Source of the DNA: Lunularia cruciata
Taxonomy: Eukaryota > Streptophyta > Marchantiopsida > Lunulariales > Lunulariaceae
Direction: 5' to 3'
Length of the DNA stretch: 64,000 nucleotides
Assembly: GCA_948567375.1 (NCBI GenBank)
Contig: OX419758.1
Location: 19,473,001-19,537,000 of the forward strand
Positions 20,079-32,380 of the stretch are shown one piece after another. The notes beneath the pieces are model-generated. The model searched no databases, was not told the DNA's origin, and worked only from the letters and a program-made list of their open reading frames with translations. The number at the start of each line of letters is the position of its first letter. Position 1 is the stretch's first letter. The translations under genes and the position numbers were made by a program.

Positions 20079-23000
20079 CTTAGAGGTGGTTTGAGTTCTA
20101 CAAGGAGCAAGAAGAAGAAGAAGGCAAAAGTTCCAGTATCAAGGGGGGTGGTGGATGCCAAGCCAGCACCATGGGAGGCTTTTGAATATGCCTCCAAGAT
20201 TGATGTGAGAGTGAATGGTCACAACATCAAGGATGCATTGGTTGATGGAGGATCAGCAGTGAATGCCATGTCAGAAAGGTTGATGAAGAAATTGGGTATG
20301 ATACCCTCAAGACCTTCAACGTTTATGGTGAGCATGGCAAACAAGCAACAAGTTCGACCAGTAGGGGTGATGGATAAAGTGGTAGTTTCAGTTATGGGAG
20401 TTCAAAATCTCATGACTTTTCAAGTCTTGAAGGATTCAAGCTATGACTTACTTCTTGGGAGGACATGGTTGAGAGCAGCACGCACAACTGATCGATGGCA
20501 CAAAGGGTACTTGAGGATTGGGCCATCAAACCATAGAGTCACTATTCTTGTGACTAACACCACCAACACTTCACATTCAGATACACCATCTTCTAATTAT
20601 TGGGAATCAGATTCTGAAGAGGGAGCTTTAGGTGTGGACACAAGCATGGAGGAGGAAACTTCCACGGAGGAGGATGAATCTGAATCTGATTCAGATGTGT
20701 ATCCCTTGTGTGCTATGGATTTTGCACCTAAGCCAGAGGTTTTGAAGGACCCAGAAAAATCACCATTGACACTTGAGGAGGTAGAGAGAAGGTTAGCTAC
20801 CCTCAAGTATGGTCAAAATGTTACCAAGGAAGAGAAAGTGAGATTTGAGCAGATTTTCAGCAAGTTCATCCATGTGTTTGCTTTCAATTACAAGGATTTG
20901 AAGGAAGTCACCTTGGAGGAGCACAAGATAGAGGTGGAGTCACATGCAAGACCAATCTGCCAAAAGCAACGTTGCATTAGCCCACCAATATCTTTGGTTG
21001 TCAAGGAGGAGATTGATAAGCTCAAGGAGGCTGGATTTATCTTTGTGGTAGAGAATTTAGAATGGGTGTCTCCAATTGTCATTGTGAAGAAAAAGAATGG
21101 CAAGCTTTGGGTACGTGTGGATTACAAGAAGCTCAATGCTGTTACCAAGAAGGACTACTACCCATTGCCATTCATTGATGAGATCTTGGAGGAGGTTGCA
21201 GGTCATGAGAGGTACAGTTTTGGAGATGGTTATTGTGGATATAACCAAATCAAGATTGCACCAGAGCATCAACAACTCACCACATTCACCACACCTTGGG
21301 GAACTTACACTTTCAAGGTCATGCCTTTTGGGCTTTGCAATGCTCCAGTCACATTCCAACGGTTCATGAACAAGGTATTTGAACCTTTCATTGGGAAATT
21401 TGTGAGAGACTTGATTGATGACTTTTGTGTTTATAGAAGCAAGGAGGAGCACTTTGAGCACCTAATCAAAGTCTTGCAATGCTTGGATGAAGCAAATGCA
21501 TCACTCAACCCAAAGAAGTGCATTTTTGGATGTGAAGAAGGTCTACTTTTGGGGCACATCATCTCCAAGGATGGAATAGCAGTTGATCCTGAGAAGGTGA
21601 GGAAAATCTCAGACCTTCCTTTCCCTTCAAGCTTGACAAAGTTACGCCAATTCTTGGTGATGGTTGGATACTATAGGAGGTTCATCTTCTCATTTTCCAA
21701 CAAGGCTTATGCATTGACCATCTACATGAAGAAGGGTGTAGATTACATGGTGATTTTGGAGGACAAGGAGGCTCTCAAAGCTTTTGAGGAGCTCAAGCAA
21801 TCCCTTGTTGTAGCTCCAATTCTTGCTAAACCTGATTGGAGTAAACCTTTCATCCTCTACACTGATGCTTCTAGTGTAGCTATAGGATGCACTCTTAGTC
21901 AATTAGACCAAGATGGGCATGATCATCCAATAGCTTATGCTAGTAGGCAGATGGTTTCAGCAGAGAAGAACTACTCTGTCACGGAGAGAGAAGGGTTGGC
22001 AGTGATCTTTGGTCTCAAGAAGTTTAGACACTACTTGATTGGAGGGAAAGCCACCATTGTCACGGATCACAAGGCTTTAAAGTACATCTTCAACAAGCCT
22101 AATGTTGAAGGGAGACTAGCAAGATGGATGATACTCTTGTCTGAGTATGACTACACCATTGAGGATAGGCCAGGAAAGAAACATGCAAATGCTGATTTGT
22201 TATCTAGAGCCTATGATCATGATGGAGATGAGCCAGTGGATGATTCCTTCCCGAATGAGGAGCTCATGACAATCTCAGTCACTCAAGAGGTTCCAATGGA
22301 GTACAAGGAGATTGTGGACTTTGTGACAAGAGGTAACTATCCAGAAGGGATGCATGCTAGGGAGAGGAAGGCCCTTGCAGCAAGATCTAGACCTTACACA
22401 ATGGTGGAGGATATTCTTTTTCACCAAGGAGCAGATGGTCTACTTCGAAGAGCAGTGGGTAAGGAAGAGTCTATCCTACTCATAAAGGAGTTTCATGAAG
22501 GTTTAGTATGTGGAGGACACTTTGCAGGAAAGGTGACTCCTTTCAAGATTCTAGATGCAGGTTACCATTGGAGAGGGATTTTCAAGGATTGTCTTGATAT
22601 TGCAAAACTTGTCATGTTTGTCAAGCTTTTGCTAGAAAGTCTATATCCACTCCACCACTTAGATCAATTCCATTGCTAGGACCTTTTGAGAAGTGGGGAA
22701 TTGATTTTGTAGGTCCTCTCAATAGAACCCCAAGGAACAATCAGTACATTGTGGTAGTTACTGATTACCTTACCAAGTGGGTTGAGGTTAGACCATTGAG
22801 GGACAAGAATGAAGATGAAGTGGGTAGATTTCTTTATGAATGCATTATCACTAGGTTTGGATGCCCTTTGGAGTTAGTTTCTAATAGAGGAGGAGAGTTT
22901 ACAAGAAGCATTACTACAGCCATGCTACAAAATTTCTCTTTCACATATAGAGTAACTACATCCTATAAGCCAAATTCCAATGGCTTGGCAGAGAGAACCA

Positions 23001-23158
23001 ATCAGACCTTGTGCATGATGTTGGCCAAAGATGCAGAAATGGAGGGGGCTAAAATGCAGAATTGTGGGAGTATAGGACAACCATGAAGACTTCAACTAGA
23101 TATTCTCCATTTCAATTTTTGTATGGTATTGAGTCTACCTTACCTATTCACTTTGATC
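20079..23158 (+). pseudogene. Pol (PR-RT-RH-IN) of A2, disrupted
   Basis: The frame continues from the gag TAG to 22679. Protease LVDGGSAVN is near 20245. RT has GYCGYNQI, VMPFGLCNAP and LIDD (about 21412-21424). RNase H has YTDASS, TEREGLA and TDHKAL. A 1-bp loss in GATATTGC (A1: GATTATTGC) near 22600 shifts the integrase, which resumes in another frame (22673-23086). There the second catalytic Asp is Asn (LVSNRGGEF; A1 has LVSDRGGEF). A deletion of about 20 bp near 23055 shifts it again. It ends at the codons for HFD, fused to the 3' LTR. Integrase is certainly dead; PR-RT-RH could be made only by reading through the TAG. Confidence 0.93.
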
Positions 23159-23841
23159 TGTAACACCCATTTGTGCATGTGTGTGGTATTGTGATATTTA
23201 GCTTGGTATTACAAGTACTTAAGAGATATTATTTATATAGAGATAAAGGATGGTTCTATATTAGTCATGGTTAGCTAAAGTTAGTCATAGCTAAGATAGA
23301 TGGGACCTTACTTTAGAGGAAGTAGAAAAGATGAGCACCACTATTTTGGACTTTAGTGTGTTGACTTGGTATTATTCCTAGGTGTTTGGCTTTGAGGAAA
23401 GAGTTGAGAACTCTTGGGCCCGCAAGCCTTTTTGTTTTGGATTCTTCTTTAGTCCAAGGATAGCCCATGTGAAGGAATCCTTGACTTAGTGGTTGGGTCA
23501 AGATAAGACCACATGCTTAGGGGAATATGCCCATGTGAATGGATATTCCTTTCTACTTTTTGACTTTACTTGACTTTTAGTCTAGTTACTATGGTAATTA
23601 GTAACTTTGGTACATAACTATTTCACAAGTATATAAACAAGGGGTGAGGAGGTACTCATCATCCTTTCATTTGCAACTATCTCTCTCTCATTGAGTTCTC
23701 TAGTGAGCAATGTCTTGAGTCTTGGAGTGTTAGCCTTGGAGGAGTATGATGGAGTTAGGGTTCCTTGCCTTCTTAGTCCATGGTGTGCTACCATAATAGC
23801 CATCAGACGTTCATCTTGAGTGAGAGACAGGCCGGCTCACA
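23159..23841 (+). repeat. 3' LTR of A2
   Basis: 683 bp. Joined directly to integrase coding sequence (...CACTTTGATC|TGTAACACCC) with no polypurine tract, whereas A1 continues for more than 330 bp of coding sequence beyond the same point. Confidence 0.96.
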
Positions 23842-26370
23842 GTACAAGATAGGTCTATCTTTAAGATGTATGTGATGTGTCATTCCATTTGTAGTGCTAA
23901 AGCTAGTCTGCTTGGATGCTAGAGTAATAGTCTTGGCAATCATAGGTATATTAGTAGTTGCTCAAAGACTACTTAATGGTGGCCAAATTTTGTTTTAGGG
24001 CTATTGCTCACACTATGGGACCCACCATGACTTGCACCATTTGTTGTGCTATCAACAGCACCGTTAGGACTAGAGATCTAGTTGAGCAAGGGGTATACTT
24101 TGAAAGTGCAGCTCCAAAGAACTCACTTCTTTGATATTGAGCCTTTGAGCTCTTGGTCATGGTGGATAGAGATTGGAGAGCATCACCTAGAGTCTCTTAG
24201 TTAGAGTGGGTTACTTGCATTGTTTGCACCATTAAATATGCTTTTAATGGCACCGTTAGAGCTAGAGATCTAGGTCAAGCAAGGGGTATACCTTCAAAGT
24301 GCAGCTCCAAAGAGCTACTTCTTTAATGTTGAGCCTTTGAGCTTTTGACTATGGTGGATAGAGGTAGGTGCATATCATTTGGAGTCTCTTAATCAGAGTG
24401 GGTGAGGTTTGATTGTAATCAAGGCCCATTGTTGGTAGAGCATTGAGTTGAGGATTGACTTGTGATCCAAGTTGAATGTGAATTGATTACATTAGAGAAG
24501 TGAGAGTTAGGGGGAAATTGGGTGCAAGAATTGAGGCATTGATGGTATCTCCATGCTTGGCAAATCAATGGTACCTTTGATTGTTGTCACTTGATCATTG
24601 TATGATTCAATTGTGTGGATTGTCTATGGAAGCCTTGTTTGAGTTGTTGTAGATTTGACAATGAGGTAGATGGTATGTAGAAGCATTTGCCCAATTTTCT
24701 TAGAAATGAGGTTGATTTTGAGTCAATGGATGTTCAATTTGAGGGCAAGAGAGTGAAATTGAAGGCCTTGGTAGATTGTGTGTGGAAGCTTTGTTTGAGT
24801 TGTTGTAGATTTGACAGTGGGGTAAATGGTATGTAGAAGTATTGCCCAATTTTTTGAGAAGTGAGATTGATTTTGAGTTAATGGATGTTTAATTTGAGAG
24901 CAAGAGAGTGAAGTTTAAGGCCTTGGTTTTGCAAACTGGACTTGCAAAGAAAAATTGGTGAAGGTTCAAATTGGCAAGGATAAAGACCTCATTTAGTGTT
25001 TAGAAGCTTTGAGGCATAGGGTTGTTAGGCTATGAAGGGAAAATAAACCAACTTGTTGATGTGAGGCTAGCTAGTTTAGTTGAGTTTTTGGTAAATATTT
25101 AGAAAAATCTACTCATCCTTTAGGATTATGTGCAAAAAGGTTTGAACTCTAGATCTTTGATTTAGATTGGTGGCTTAGCCAATTGGTCTACCTCACTTAT
25201 TATCCTAGTGATTGGTATCTTGATATATATACTCATGTAGCTTTGGCTAGGAAAGGGAGTTTCATTCTATTCTCAGTAATCTTGGTAGCATAGGAGTAGA
25301 TAAACACTCCTATTATATCAAATTCCAAATTGTAGTAGAGTCAATTTGGTTTTGATTTGTGAGATAGAGGGTTATCATTTTGATTTCTTTTGATTGGACC
25401 TTTCTATTCTGTGCTTCCTATTTGTGTACCATGTTTGTGTGAGGTGTCTTGATATTTAGAGCATTATTGCTCTCAATAGTGTGAGGCTAGAGTGATGACC
25501 AATTAGACTACCTATGTTTCTTTTTGGTGAGGTAGGAAGTGATGGACTATAGATCGTGAGAGTGCATATTATGATGGTAGGTTACAAGTTACCCTTTATT
25601 CTAGTATAGTTATCATAGTTAGAATTACATTAGTGGGTGGTTCTTAGTAGTGGCACTTGGAGGTGGTTCTTTGTGATGGTACTGGTGGTTATAATTGTGG
25701 TTTGGGGTACATTGTCATGATGGAGTTCTCAGGTATTTGAGAGGAGATTTTGCTATAATACATAGTGGATTTACACAAAGTTAAACTCAATGTCAGCCCA
25801 TATCTTAGATCCTAATAAGAGAGGAGATTGATTCCAACTTGGAGTTTGACATGTGAGTTGATTCAGTTGAGAATGCACTTGGTGTATCCGCACCATTATT
25901 GTGAGATGTAGATGAGATTTATGGGGCTCAAGCCCAAAAGCCCCAAATGCTACTTTGGTATAGTGTATACCATTGAGTTGGATGACTTCATCCAGAAGTT
26001 TGGAAGTTGGTGTGATCTATAGTAGATGCATAACTTGACTTTGTTCACATCCTTCATGATATTAAAAGGGTTAGTCTAGCACTTGGAGAGTCCATCAATG
26101 GATGAATACCATGAGTTTAGGAGAACTCACTTAGAGGGGAGTGAGATATGGAGATAGTATTGGTCTCCTTACTACATCTCTATCATTTCAAGCTTAGATT
26201 CTAGGGTAGATTGGTAGTACTCACAATTTCTAACTCTAGTAGTGTTGGTGTATCCACTAAAGGTGCTCCTACAAGTGGAATTACTGCTACAAGAGATGGT
26301 GCAATACCAGAGTTTAACCCCATGGTGGAGTTCTTTCAATGTTTGAGGTAGAACTACTAAGGAGCTGCAA
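23842..26370 (+). mobile_element. Family C element, plus-strand 5' part (LTR/leader and gag)
   Basis: 23860-24500 matches 41480-41900 on the plus strand and the reverse complement of about 37800-38460. 24030-24213 and 24214-24400 are a tandem duplication of about 190 bp (GCACCGTTAG...CTAGAGATCTAG... repeated). From 25900 to 26360 a broken gag is recognisable. No LTR ends were fixed. Confidence 0.6.
25900..26370 (+). pseudogene. Family C gag fragment (plus)
   Basis: Translates in pieces to YTIELDDFIQKFGSWCDL and MDEYHEFRRTHLEG. The minus-strand copy at 37252-37037 reads GTIELDDFIHEFDSWCDLLD, so the two come from one gag. Several stops interrupt it. Similarity to the minus copy continues through CCATGGTGGAGTTCTT and ends where repeat E begins. 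Confidence 0.6.
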
Positions 26371-26990
26371 TGTTTTGAGGATAAGAGAAACCTCAAGGAA
26401 AACATGAGAGAAACATAAGGCTCATCCCTCAATACTCCAATGCCTCAAAGGAACACCTTGTCTTTATTATATAACAAAGAGGATCCACTCAAAAGGAGCT
26501 ACACCCTTGGATCATATCCATGGATTGATGATATGTTAGCAAGCTCCACCCTTTGATTAGCTGCATGGATTGGTGACATGTTGATCTTTTTCCTATTTGG
26601 TTTGCCAAACAAGTTTGACTAGAAGAGTATTGTTGGGGAATCTTCTTGTAGGAAGCTCATAACAAGAGAGAGAGGTACCATTGGAAAGCTCCCAATGAGA
26701 CTAACAAGGGGGAGAGAGAAGGCAAAGTGTTTTCTCCTAGAAGGTTTTGTTCTTCCTTGAAGGGATGGGAATTTTTTCATTTTTCAAGGCCTAACTCATT
26801 TGTATAGGCCTCAAAAATTAGTTTTGAGTGTTTGTGGCCTCTACTCTATTAGTGGAAGTACTATTTTGGTAACACCTCTATCTAATCTATTTTTACCATC
26901 ATATATAACATTCCTCAAGAAATTTCCAAACCAATTTCCACCTTTAGGTAATATGTCTAGCTAACATTATTATAAACCTTTTGCGACGTA
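26370..26990 (+). repeat. Repeat E, LTR-like (plus copy)
   Basis: Matches the reverse complement of about 32590-33180. It contains TATTATATAAC, a TATA-like box, near 26467, and the recurring phrases CCACCCTTGGATCA and GGCCTCAAAAATTAG. Probably a degraded LTR; termini were not resolved. Confidence 0.5.
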
Positions 26991-28810
26991 ATGTCCTTGT
27001 TGCAAAACTTTTGTTCAAAAGATTGCACTAACACCAATTTTTTGGGCAATAAGTTCCCATGTTACCTCATACAATGGTACTCTTTCAATGTATGAGATAT
27101 TCAACACATCAATGGCAAATACCACAAATGTGTTTTTGGAGAATGTGTTTGACTTCATATTCCTCAGTGCTATCAATGAGTGTTAGAAAAGGTTTAACTT
27201 CTTGCATGGAAGGAAATTAGGGTGGTTAGGATGCATATCTACATAGCAAGCAAACATGAAACATTGGATGGATCTTCATTTGTGGTAGTAGCTTGAGGTG
27301 ATAGGCAATTGTGTCAATTTGATGGATGATGGGAAAAGGCCCAATAAAATGATGTTTGAGCTAACAATTGCAAACTAATGTGAGGTTGGTTGTGGATAGC
27401 CACATCTGATCCCCAACACTAAACTCCATGCACTTATGTGTGCAACTAAATATTTTTTATTTGTCAATTTTGGGCTATCTACAACCTATGTTTGGCATTC
27501 TCCACATCCTATTGGATTCTAGAAACAAAAGTGTTGACAACATCCATTTTTTAGCTATTGGGTGGATCTTTTCCAAGCTTGAGATGTGAAAGGATGTTCT
27601 TCATACATGAAGAAGAATAGTATGACATGTGTAGATGCATTCATTGAATGGTTGTAGGTAAATTCCACTAGTGCAAGTAAGCTGTGCTACCTTTCTTGTT
27701 CCTCTAAGGTAAAGCTCCAGAGCATGTCCTTAATAGTGTGATTGGAATACTTGATTTTTACATCAATTTGTGGATGGTGTGCCTTGGATATGGCAAGTTT
27801 AGTTTTGAAGACGCCAAAGAGTGTTCTCCAAAAAAAACTAGTAAATTGAGTGCTCTGATTGGTGATGAGCACTTGAGATAGGCCATGGTGAGAAAGATCG
27901 TAACTAAGTACAATTGAGTTATTTGTGGAGCAATCATGTCCTTGGTTGTAGGACACATGTGAAATTCTTTTTTGAGTTGATCTACAAAGACTATAATGGG
28001 GTCAAAACCTGAGGTAGTCTTGGGCAATTCAGAAACCAGATCCATGTTGACCTACTCCTAATATTACGTAAGAGTAGGGAGGTGTTGAAGGAGTCATATG
28101 AGAGCATAATTAAAGGCTTTATTTTGTTGATAGAATAGGTAGCTTTGAATATACTTCATCATATCAATGCTCATCTTGGGCCAATAGTAATAATGTTTGA
28201 TTGTATCTAAGGTCTTTTCTACTCCAATGTGACATGCAATGACATAATCATGACATTTTGCTAAGATGGTGATTCTGAGGGCTAGAACATCCAAGATCCA
28301 TAGCTTGCCATCACAAAAGGTGAGTCCTTGGGTATTGGTCACACCTTTGGATGATTGAGCTCTTAAAATCTATGGGTCTTCATAGTAGTAAGAATCCTTG
28401 GCCAAAATTTTGGGTTCATCTTGACCTCTACCACCAAATTAATTACCAAAGGTATTTGGGTGAATGTATCTACAAGTTGCTTCTTGCCTTCCACATATGT
28501 GATTGTCATGTTGAACTATTGTCTCTACTCTACTCAACAAATCTATTGACGGGACAAATCTTTCTATGTCTTGAGGAAGACTAGAGGTTTGTGGTCTATC
28601 TCCACTACAAATGCTTTATCGCCAAGATAGTGCTTCCAATGCTTGGTTGCAAGGACAATAGCAAAGTTTTCTAATTTGGTGGTGTGATAGTTGCACTCTA
28701 TTAGTAACAAATTTTGAGAGAAATATGCAATTGGGTGCCATCTATCATTCCATTCTTATTGTAAGACTATACTCCTATTGTAATGCTTGATGCATTTGTA
28801 GCTAGCTTGA
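26991..28810 (-). pseudogene. Gypsy pol remnant F (RNase H end and integrase)
   Basis: Minus strand. 28810-28350 gives a broken RNase H/tether (IDHKPLVFLKT, TITYVEGKKQ). 28342-28094 is the integrase zinc-finger region (HIGVEKTLDTIKHYYYWPKM). 28045-27687 is the core: MDLVSELPKTTSGFDPIIVF, then LITNQSTQFTSFFW where the second catalytic Asp is Asn, then HHPQIDVKIKYSNHTIKD. Frameshifts separate the pieces. Same pol type as family III but clearly diverged. Confidence 0.75.
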
Positions 28811-28929
28811 TTGGAAATTTTACCCTTGTGCACTCTCAAGATAGTGTGGCCTATAGTAACATCAAGTGTTTTTTGTGCAGTCTACTATGTATATACATAG
28901 TCACAAGGATGAAATCAACGGATTGAGGG

Positions 28930-30538
28930 TCTATAACCTCCTCCTCAAAAAGTAGCATAGCATAAAGTATACCTTTGTTGAGAAATTGCCAAGTTTTCAA
29001 AGGCCATTGGCATCACTATCTAAGAGATCTTTGCCCATTGAGAACATACACTCACCTATACATTTGGATCATCCAAGTCCAAAACTACAATAATATAACC
29101 AAAAAATGGCTATAGGTAAATCTAGATCTTGTCCATAGAGTAAATAGTAAGGATAGAAGGATTCTAAATAGGCTTTCTGTCCAAATTGATAACCCATGGC
29201 CAACCAAGGTAATTGGAGATCCCAATCTCCCAACTGGACTCTTTTCAAACCATACTTATGTAATCTTCCCTTTGCCATTTGTACTACTCTCTCTACTAAG
29301 CCATTTTTCTTTAGGGTGATGCTTGGAGGTAATGCAATGATCAATCAAGGCCTTGTCACACAAGACCTAAAACTCTTCCAAGATCTATATACCTTGATTA
29401 GTCAAAACCTCAATTGGTGCACCAAAATGAGTAAGACTTTGATCCAAGAATGAGTATGATGCCCCTTCATTGGACTTGTTAGGAAGTGTAACCAACTCAA
29501 CCAACTCAATCCACTTGGAGAAGTGCTCCACTATAACTAAAATACATCAATGATGTCTTATAGTCAATGGTAAAGGTCCAAGAGAGTCCAAACTCCAATG
29601 GTAATCCAATTTTATGATAAGTAATGGGTGTTATTGTGACATATGAGCATTAAATAATGCTCTAACTTGGCCACAAACCAAACATCAAGCAACCAACTAT
29701 GGTTCATTGGTATGCATACCACACTACCAATAATGACTCTAGAATAAACTATATGTATGCTTTACTCCAAAATGCCTTAGCTCCTCATGAGCATGATGTA
29801 CCAATTGTGGTCTTTGAGATAGAAGTGGTACTACTTATACTCTACCAACCTCCCATCCATAAAGAAGATGCCTGCCTTCCAATCTAAACCACTTGCTTGT
29901 TGAAGGACAAGGTCTTTATCATTGGTAGTTAGAGCATCATTTAATGCTCATATGCCACAATTATATTGACTCACCATGACACCAATGCAAAGATCCATCA
30001 CTAAGACATCATCATAAATATCTTGCTGACTTGTACCAATATTTGTACCCTCTAGATCTATGATTTCAATAACTCCTCTTATATTTGTTGAGAGAAATAC
30101 TATCAAACCCTCACAAAATATACATAAAAAGATGCATGCCAAGTTGGCACTATCTCCTCATTTGTCTCACCAAACCAACATGCTCCAGTCTGATCCTATT
30201 GGCTAGGACATGGATTTCTATTCAACTCATCTACATCATGGTTCACCACTCTAGGTCTTTGAATAATTGTGAAATCATACTCCTATAAAATCAGAATCCA
30301 TCATGCAAGCTTCCTTAAAAACTTTTTGGACTCTATCAACAACTTTAGTGCTTGATGATCAATGATGAGAGTGAAGGAGTTACCAAATAATTAACATTGG
30401 AAATGTGCTATTACCCACACTTTGCCAATCACTCTCTTTCATATGAACTATACTTTGCCTCCATTGAGTTGTTGGAGTGATTAGCATAGCCCACCATAAA
30501 TTCCTTGACCTCATCATCCTATTGGGTGAGCATTGCTT
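28930..30538 (-). pseudogene. Family C RNase H-integrase remnant (minus)
   Basis: ORF 29344-29069 holds the integrase core end: KNGLVERVVQMAKGRLHKYG (Glu retained), LPWLAMGYQFGQKA. It matches 40440-40640 of the plus copy. RNase H-like sequence runs up to 30538, where the A3 LTR cuts it. Confidence 0.65.
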
Positions 30539-31230
30539 TGTAATACCCATTGGTGCATGTGTGTGGTATTATGATATTTAGCTTGGTATTACAAATACTT
30601 GAGAGATATTATTTATATAGAGATAAAGGATGGTTCTACATTGGTCATGATTAGCTAAAGTTAGTCATAGCTAAGATAGAGAGGAACTTACTTTAGAGGA
30701 AAAGGAAAAGATGAGCACCACTACTTTGGATTCTAGTGTATTGGCTTGGTATTCTTCTTAGATGTTTGGCTTTGAGGAAAGAGTTGAGAACTCTTGGGCC
30801 TGCAAGCCTTTTTGTTTTGGATTCTTTTATAGTCCAAGGATCGCCCATGTGAAGGAATCCTTGACTTAGTGGTTGGGTCAAGATAAGATCACATGCTTAG
30901 TGGAAGATGCCCATGTGGATGGATATTCCTTTATACTTTTTGACTTTACTTGACTTTTAGCCTAATAACTTGAGTTACTTGAATAATTAGTAACTTTGTT
31001 AGATAATTATTTCACAAGTATATAAACTAGGGGTAAGGAGTTACTCATCATCCTTTCATTTGCAACTATCTTTCTCTCATTGAGTTCTCTAGTGAGCAAT
31101 GTCTTGAGTCTTGGAGTGTTAGCCTTGGAAGAGTATGATGGAGTTGGGGTTCTTTGCCTTCTTAGTCCATGGTGCGCTACTATAATAGCCATCAGAGGTT
31201 CATCTTGAGTGAGAGACAAGCTGGCTCACA
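30539..31230 (+). repeat. Solo LTR, family A (A3)
   Basis: 692 bp, TGTAATACCC...TGGCTCACA, about 90% like the A1/A2 LTRs and lacking any interior. Flanks are TGCTT and GCTCC, leaving only a GCT core of a target duplication. It lies in the family C RNase H region; the plus copy at 39120-39200 shows that region without the insertion. Confidence 0.92.
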
Positions 31231-32120
31231 GCTCCAAGCTCCAACTTACTCCAATCAATATGAACCTAGAATGGTCATCCTCTAATTGGTCTCTTAAGAA
31301 TATGAGCAGATTTCAACCTCTCTTTGAGCTCTATAAAAGCTCTCTCTTGCTCATCTCTGCAACACCACTCTTGTGTAAGCTTGGTTAGCTTTGTCAAGGC
31401 TTTGGCAATGACACTAGATCCACTAACATATAGATGATAAAAGTTTTCCAATCCAAGGAATACATGCAATAATTTCCACCTTGGTTTGCTAAACACCAAG
31501 TCCAATATGGTAGATAATGTGACCCAAATATTCAACCTATTCATGGAAGAATCTATATTTCTTAGGATGTAATTTGAGTCCATGAGATCTCAATCTCTCA
31601 AAAACCTCCAACAAATGTCTATCATGCTGCTCCACAATAGTGCTATAGTCCAAAATATCATCAATATAGCACCAAGTAAAATCTAAACCTATTAGAATCC
31701 TAGCCATGACCCTTTAGAACTTGGCAAGAGCATTCTTTAACCCAAATGGGAAGAACCTCTATTGATAAAAAATACATTCTTCCCATGAGTATCAATAGCA
31801 CAAACTTTTATCTTTGACTTGTCCTTCTCCTTGATTTGTATTTGATAATATCTTGCTTGAAGATCCAAAGTACTAAAGATCTTTGCATACTGAATCACAC
31901 CAAAGATCTTCTTGGGTGTAGGCATAGCATACCAATCAGCCCTAGTTGATTGTTTGATAGGACAATAATCTCCATTCATATGCCCATATGTGTAGTTGCC
32001 ATGCATATCCTTCTTGGCTAGCATCATTGTAGTTGAAGTATACTCTCCATGTGAAATCTCTACCAAAACAACCTCAAAAAGATTTCTACTTTGACTTTGA
32101 ATCAATACTCTCTCCATGTC
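31231..32120 (-). pseudogene. Family C reverse transcriptase remnant (minus)
   Basis: ORF 32117-31737 reads VLVEISHGEYTSTTMM, KKIFGVIQYAKIFSTLDLQARYYQI (first catalytic Asp present). YIDDILDY is encoded near 31650-31675. ORF 31583-31275 is the RT-RNase H connection (QERAFIELKERLKSAHILKRP). Frameshifts separate them. Confidence 0.8.
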
Positions 32121-32380
32121 ATTATATCTATAAGGATGTCAAAAAACTGATGCATCACTAGTTAGCTCAATCCAAATACTAGGTCCTTTTATAACATCCA
32201 AATCCTTCATACTTAAGGCAAAACAACTCATGTAGCTCCTCAAGAACCTCCAAAATCTTTGTCTTTGCCCTCTTGTAAACTTGGGTCCAATGTTTGGCTC
32301 CCAAGTATCCTTTATAAGTGATGTGCAAGTGGAAAATGTATTAATTGGCTGCTACATTGGGCTCTTGTGTAATACCAATA

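Larger units (their letters stand above)
16497..23841 (+). mobile_element. Ty3/gypsy LTR retrotransposon, family A copy A2 (non-autonomous)
   Basis: Two full-length 683-bp LTRs flank 5,979 bp. The flanks read ...CTAA-GTAC before the 5' LTR and GTAC-AAGATAGG after the 3' LTR, a 4-bp duplication (5 bp if the shared terminal A is counted). The LTRs differ at roughly eight positions by eye (about 1%), indicating a recent insertion. The interior has PBS, small ORF, extra ORF, gag and a damaged pol, and stops abruptly at the 3' LTR with no polypurine tract. Confidence 0.95.
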
